DNA of 64,000 bases from assembly GCA_947589185.1 (NCBI GenBank), contig CANQCK010000001.1:310001-374000 (forward strand), given 5' to 3'. The stretch is from an uncultured Clostridia bacterium. GTDB lineage: Bacteria > Bacillota > Clostridia > Oscillospirales > Ruminococcaceae. The notes beneath the pieces were generated by a model that worked only from the letters and a program-made list of their open reading frames with translations, was not told the DNA's origin and did not search any database. Each line of letters starts with the position of its first letter. The stretch's first letter is position 1. Made by a program: the position numbers and the translations under genes. Positions 61,233 through 64,000 of this stretch are shown piece after piece.

Positions 61233-62181
61233 TTTGTCCCTCCGTCAGTGTTCCCGTATTTGTGACAAATAACTGATACTCCGCCAAGATCAAAATCGAA
61301 AAGGTCAGAAGCAGCACCGCCTGCAGAACATAGTCTAGCTCCATCTTGCGGCGGTAATCCGCCGACATCTTGTAGGAGATCTCGTCGTCCTCCCCGATGG
61401 ACAGCTCCTCCACCTCCGGGATCAGATCCGTGTAGCGCCGCAGATAAGCCTCCACCTCGTAAAAGTCCTCCCGCGCGACGCCGAGTGCCTCCACCTTCGC
61501 GATGTCCGCCTGTACCGATTCCCCGATGGACTCGCAGAGTTCCCGGGAACTCCCGGCGTAATCGCGGTACGCGTCCACGCCTGTCATCACGCTGAATGCC
61601 GCAATCCATATCAGGGGCATGACCGCCGCGATGCGATACGCCCTCTTCCCCTCCGGAAGCAATCGCCAGACCAGATGGATCAACAGCAGCACAAGGACAA
61701 GGCCGGCCGCCGCTATCCCCACGAGCTTCAGAAGATAGCCGCCCATCTCTCGATGTATGTCTGAGATCTTGCTGACCGTCAGGATACGCGCGTCGGCACC
61801 CACCGCGTACATACAGTAGAGGTGATTCCCGTCGCTCATATTGTTCCCCGCGGGCATGGAATATGCGCGTTCCGGCAGCATCGCCGACTTCGTGGAGAAC
61901 AGCAGCCGGTTCTCCGCGGAAAGTATGTGCAGCTCATCCACGTCGTCGAACGAGTCACGCAGCTCGAGCAGGTCTTCCTGCATCCCGTAAAACGTCTCGA
62001 TCCGCTTGCCAAATTTCATACTGTAATCGGTATTGTAGATAAAATCCGCTAGCTCCACGCCGATCAGATTCTGCCTGGTATTCTTGAGGTTGCTGAAATA
62101 CATCAGCCCGCCCAGAACCAGCGTGATTACCGTCAGCAGCAGCGCCAGAAGTTCTATCATGAGTCGTTGTTTGTTGTGCAT
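61219..62181 (-). CDS. Four-TM membrane protein with extracytoplasmic sensor region
   Basis: The likely start is ATG at 62181 (MHNKQRLMIELLALL), about 320 residues. A start at 62208 overlapping the upstream gene is also possible. One helix at 9-32 is followed by about 115 extracytoplasmic residues (dCache-like in feel: DFIYNTDYSMKFGKRIETFY, DVDELHILSAENRLLFSTKS). Helices at about 150-172 and 185-205, a second outer loop, and a final helix near 290 follow. No output domain is present. It overlaps the MFS gene. It is probably a sensor for the module. Confidence 0.65.
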   Translation of the reverse strand: MHNKQRLMIELLALLLTVITLVLGGLMYFSNLKNTRQNLIGVELADFIYNTDYSMKFGKRIETFYGMQEDLLELRDSFDDVDELHILSAENRLLFSTKSAMLPERAYSMPAGNNMSDGNHLYCMYAVGADARILTVSKISDIHREMGGYLLKLVGIAAAGLVLVLLLIHLVWRLLPEGKRAYRIAAVMPLIWIAAFSVMTGVDAYRDYAGSSRELCESIGESVQADIAKVEALGVAREDFYEVEAYLRRYTDLIPEVEELSIGEDDEISYKMSADYRRKMELDYVLQAVLLLTFSILILAEYQLFVTNTGTLTEGQNGTD

Positions 62182-62197
62182 ATTTCCTCTTCCAATC

Positions 62198-63370
62198 TTA
62201 CGATTCATTTCCCGTTTCCGTCCCGGTCGCCGCGTCTGTCTCCTGTCCGTAGATCTTATCCGCAATCAGGTATATGCTCATCGGGATCTTCGCCCCTACT
62301 TTTCGGATTGTTTCCAGATTCAGGGAGATATGCGGCGTGATCATAAATACCTGGTCCAGCTCGTCAATTGGGGTACCGTCCAGGTAGTCTATCAGCGTCT
62401 GCGCGAGGAAGCCTCCCTCCTCCGGCGCGTCCGACATCGTGATGTGCATCAGCGCCCCGTATTCCACCTGGCTCTCTGCGGTCTCCGCCACCGTGATGAT
62501 CCCTGCCTCGTGCACCTCTTCAAGCAGCCATGGCAACCTATTGTCCTCAATCATTCCCGTTGTGATATACAGAACGTCAATGTCCGGAATCAACTCGTGG
62601 TACGCAGCCTTCAGCTCATTGTAATAGCGGGTATAATTGTTGTCTTTGCTCGGCTCATCCACATGCAGCCTGTGGATCTCAAATCCGTTCTTTTCACTCA
62701 GGGCTTCGAGCTGGGCGATTCCCGAATAGCTGTAGGCAGCCTCGGAATCCTCATAGACCACGCCGATCGAGTCAAACGGCATGATCTCGTAGGCCAGCTC
62801 GGTCTGTCTGCCGAGCCTCCCCGGATCCACATGGGCAAACGAGATGTCGTTGAAGCGCTCCGTCTCGCTCTTCACGATTCCACCCGAGATCGGGTCGGCG
62901 CTCGCAAAGACCATATATTCAAACGGAAGCTCCGATGCGTTCTCGGTTAGCCATACGCCCGCCGCCGTCCCGAAGACCAACATAAGGTCGACGTCGCTCT
63001 CGTGGAAAAAGACGTCCTCCATCTCACTTTCTTCCATCTGATCCGTGTTATAGAAGCTCTCTCTCACAAACTCGGCGTTCTCAATCTGCTGCACCTCGCA
63101 GATGTCGTCCCATACATCCTGCGCCGGACGTACGACCGCAGGAGGATCGTATTCCCCGATGAGTCCCTGCCGGCTTAAGCTCTCCGCCGCCGCCGAGAGC
63201 TGCTCGGAGAAGCTTCCGTACTCCTCCGCGATGATGCAGCCGATCTTCACATCATCCCGCGCCACGCGCTCCGATTCATTCGCCGCTTTGCAGCCCGTGA
63301 GCGTGCCTGCGACCAAAAGGGCGGCCGCCGCAAGCGCGACAAGACCCCTGGTATGTACTAATACTCTCAC
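62198..63370 (-). CDS. ABC-type substrate-binding lipoprotein
   Basis: This 390-aa protein has a signal peptide with lipobox (VAGTLTGCKAA) and a two-lobed binding fold: LMLVFGTAAGVWLTENASELP, PFDSIGVVYEDSEAAYSYSG and DIDVLYITTGMIEDN, as in the ABC_sub_bind/TrpX family. No permease or ATPase gene is visible, so it may feed a sensor rather than a transporter. Its start overlaps the phosphatase stop by 4 bp, indicating coupling. Confidence 0.85.
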   Translation of the reverse strand: MRVLVHTRGLVALAAAALLVAGTLTGCKAANESERVARDDVKIGCIIAEEYGSFSEQLSAAAESLSRQGLIGEYDPPAVVRPAQDVWDDICEVQQIENAEFVRESFYNTDQMEESEMEDVFFHESDVDLMLVFGTAAGVWLTENASELPFEYMVFASADPISGGIVKSETERFNDISFAHVDPGRLGRQTELAYEIMPFDSIGVVYEDSEAAYSYSGIAQLEALSEKNGFEIHRLHVDEPSKDNNYTRYYNELKAAYHELIPDIDVLYITTGMIEDNRLPWLLEEVHEAGIITVAETAESQVEYGALMHITMSDAPEEGGFLAQTLIDYLDGTPIDELDQVFMITPHISLNLETIRKVGAKIPMSIYLIADKIYGQETDAATGTETGNES

Positions 63371-64000
63371 TGTTTTTTTCTCTCCATCGCCAGCATCGTG
63401 ATATCGTCAAACTGCGGGGCGTCGCCCACAAACGCGTCGATGTCCGCCCTCACGTTGACGAGCAGCTGCTGCGGCTTCGCCATCGGATCGCGGTTCAAAG
63501 CCTCCAGCATCCGCTCGGTGCCGTAAAGCTCATTCTTCGCGTCGGTCGCCTCCGCGACGCCGTCAGTGTACAGGAACAGGCAGCCGCCCTCCTCAATCTC
63601 GGCGTCGTATTCCCTGTATTTCAAGCCTGGCATAGTCCCGAGTACCATGCCGTGCTTATCTTTCAGAATCTCAAACTTCCCGTCCGCCCCGCGGATCACC
63701 GGATACTCATGTCCGGCGTTCACCGCCTTGAGCTTGCCGGTGGATATCTCCAGAATACCTAGCCAGACCGTCACGAACATATCCTCCGCATTGTTCTCCT
63801 GCAGCAGATTGTTCGCCGTCTCCAGTATCTGCTTCGGTGAATCCGAGAACTGCGCCTGGTTATTGATGATCGTCTTGGAGATCACCATGAACAGCGCGGC
63901 CGGAACTCCCTTGCCCGACACGTCCGCCATCACCATCACAAGATGATCGTCATCCAGCAGGAAGAAGTCGTAGAAATCTCCTCCCACCTCCTTGGCCGGA
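63367..64000 (-). CDS. SpoIIE/RsbU-type PP2C phosphatase, partial
   Basis: The frame runs off the right edge. The track starts at an internal GTG, but the canonical PAKEVGGDFYDFF reads through to the end, so upstream domains are missing. VMVMADVSGKGVPAALFM and FLYTDGVAEATD complete the PP2C signature, and APQFDDITMLAME closes it. Such phosphatases activate STAS anti-anti-sigma factors and oppose RsbW kinases. One such kinase lies 4 kb downstream in the same cluster. Confidence 0.9.
   Translation of the reverse strand, partial: PAKEVGGDFYDFFLLDDDHLVMVMADVSGKGVPAALFMVISKTIINNQAQFSDSPKQILETANNLLQENNAEDMFVTVWLGILEISTGKLKAVNAGHEYPVIRGADGKFEILKDKHGMVLGTMPGLKYREYDAEIEEGGCLFLYTDGVAEATDAKNELYGTERMLEALNRDPMAKPQQLLVNVRADIDAFVGDAPQFDDITMLAMERKKQ

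Noticed and set aside
60658-61265. 119-aa minus and 180-aa plus ORFs inside the MFS gene
   Set aside because: High GC keeps several frames open by chance; the MFS frame is the clear coding one.

Overview
This window looks like the chromosome of a low-GC, spore-forming Firmicute of the Clostridia, most likely a Ruminococcus-like member of the Oscillospiraceae. The evidence is AT-rich sequence with strong Shine-Dalgarno sites and TTGACA/TATAAT promoters, sporulation-linked genes (SpoIIID, spore photoproduct lyase, a CotJC/Mn-catalase-like protein, a BclA-like collagen protein), and the order SRP RNA-dnaX-ybaB-recR. Species assignment is inference. The last 5 kb (about 59,000-64,000) is visibly GC-rich with different codon use and is either a transferred island or an assembly chimera.

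Layout. 1-10.4 kb (minus strand): two membrane proteins, then degV, trmL, pyrF, pyrC, a lipoprotein, ilvD, aroK, aroE, a dCMP deaminase-like gene, a 48-aa ORF and a ROK glucokinase. 10.6-13.6 kb: a class M sirtuin, zinc macrodomain and MBL-like operon divergent from an HxlR regulator. 13.6-17.4 kb: a surface-protein cassette (LPXTG-like, WxL-like and membrane-anchored proteins) with a tyrosine recombinase. The cassette lies between two copies of the hxlR 3' end exactly 3,800 bp apart. Inside it the recombinase is enclosed by a perfect 25-bp inverted repeat. A consensus-like promoter sits at the inner edge of one repeat and points at a terminator, so inversion would aim it at the surface operon. 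17.5-25.7 kb: Mn catalase, SOS-controlled dinB, ymdB, a two-component system, GNAT, DUF1893, an ECF S component and a ferredoxin-type aldo/keto reductase. 25.7-31.5 kb: a 102-bp tandem repeat, a membrane protein, eukaryotic-type hisA, a DUF4380-like protein, tmcAL and ackA. 31.7-39.6 kb: a FnIII lipoprotein, a five-gene response regulator-ABC-kinase module, a thioesterase, a HAD phosphatase, a lipid kinase and a 36-aa membrane peptide. 39.7-46.5 kb: ilvE, yebC, ferritin, splB, two unrecognised genes and apbE. 46.6-58.6 kb: leuC-leuD-ybjQ-leuB, queH, spoIIID, ydcF, metF, a CPBP protease, SRP RNA, dnaX-ybaB-recR, a collagen-like protein and NUDIX. 59.0-64.0 kb: a GC-rich run of overlapping genes (RsbW-like kinase, GNAT, MFS, 4-TM sensor, substrate-binding lipoprotein, SpoIIE phosphatase).

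Metabolically the window covers branched-chain amino-acid synthesis (ilvD, ilvE, leuCDB), the shikimate pathway, pyrimidine synthesis and acetate production. A repeat family sits directly 3' of stop codons, on the sense strand, at degV, the 298-aa membrane protein, ackA and the CPBP protease, and possibly ydcF. I saw no rRNA, tRNA, CRISPR array or complete insertion sequence.
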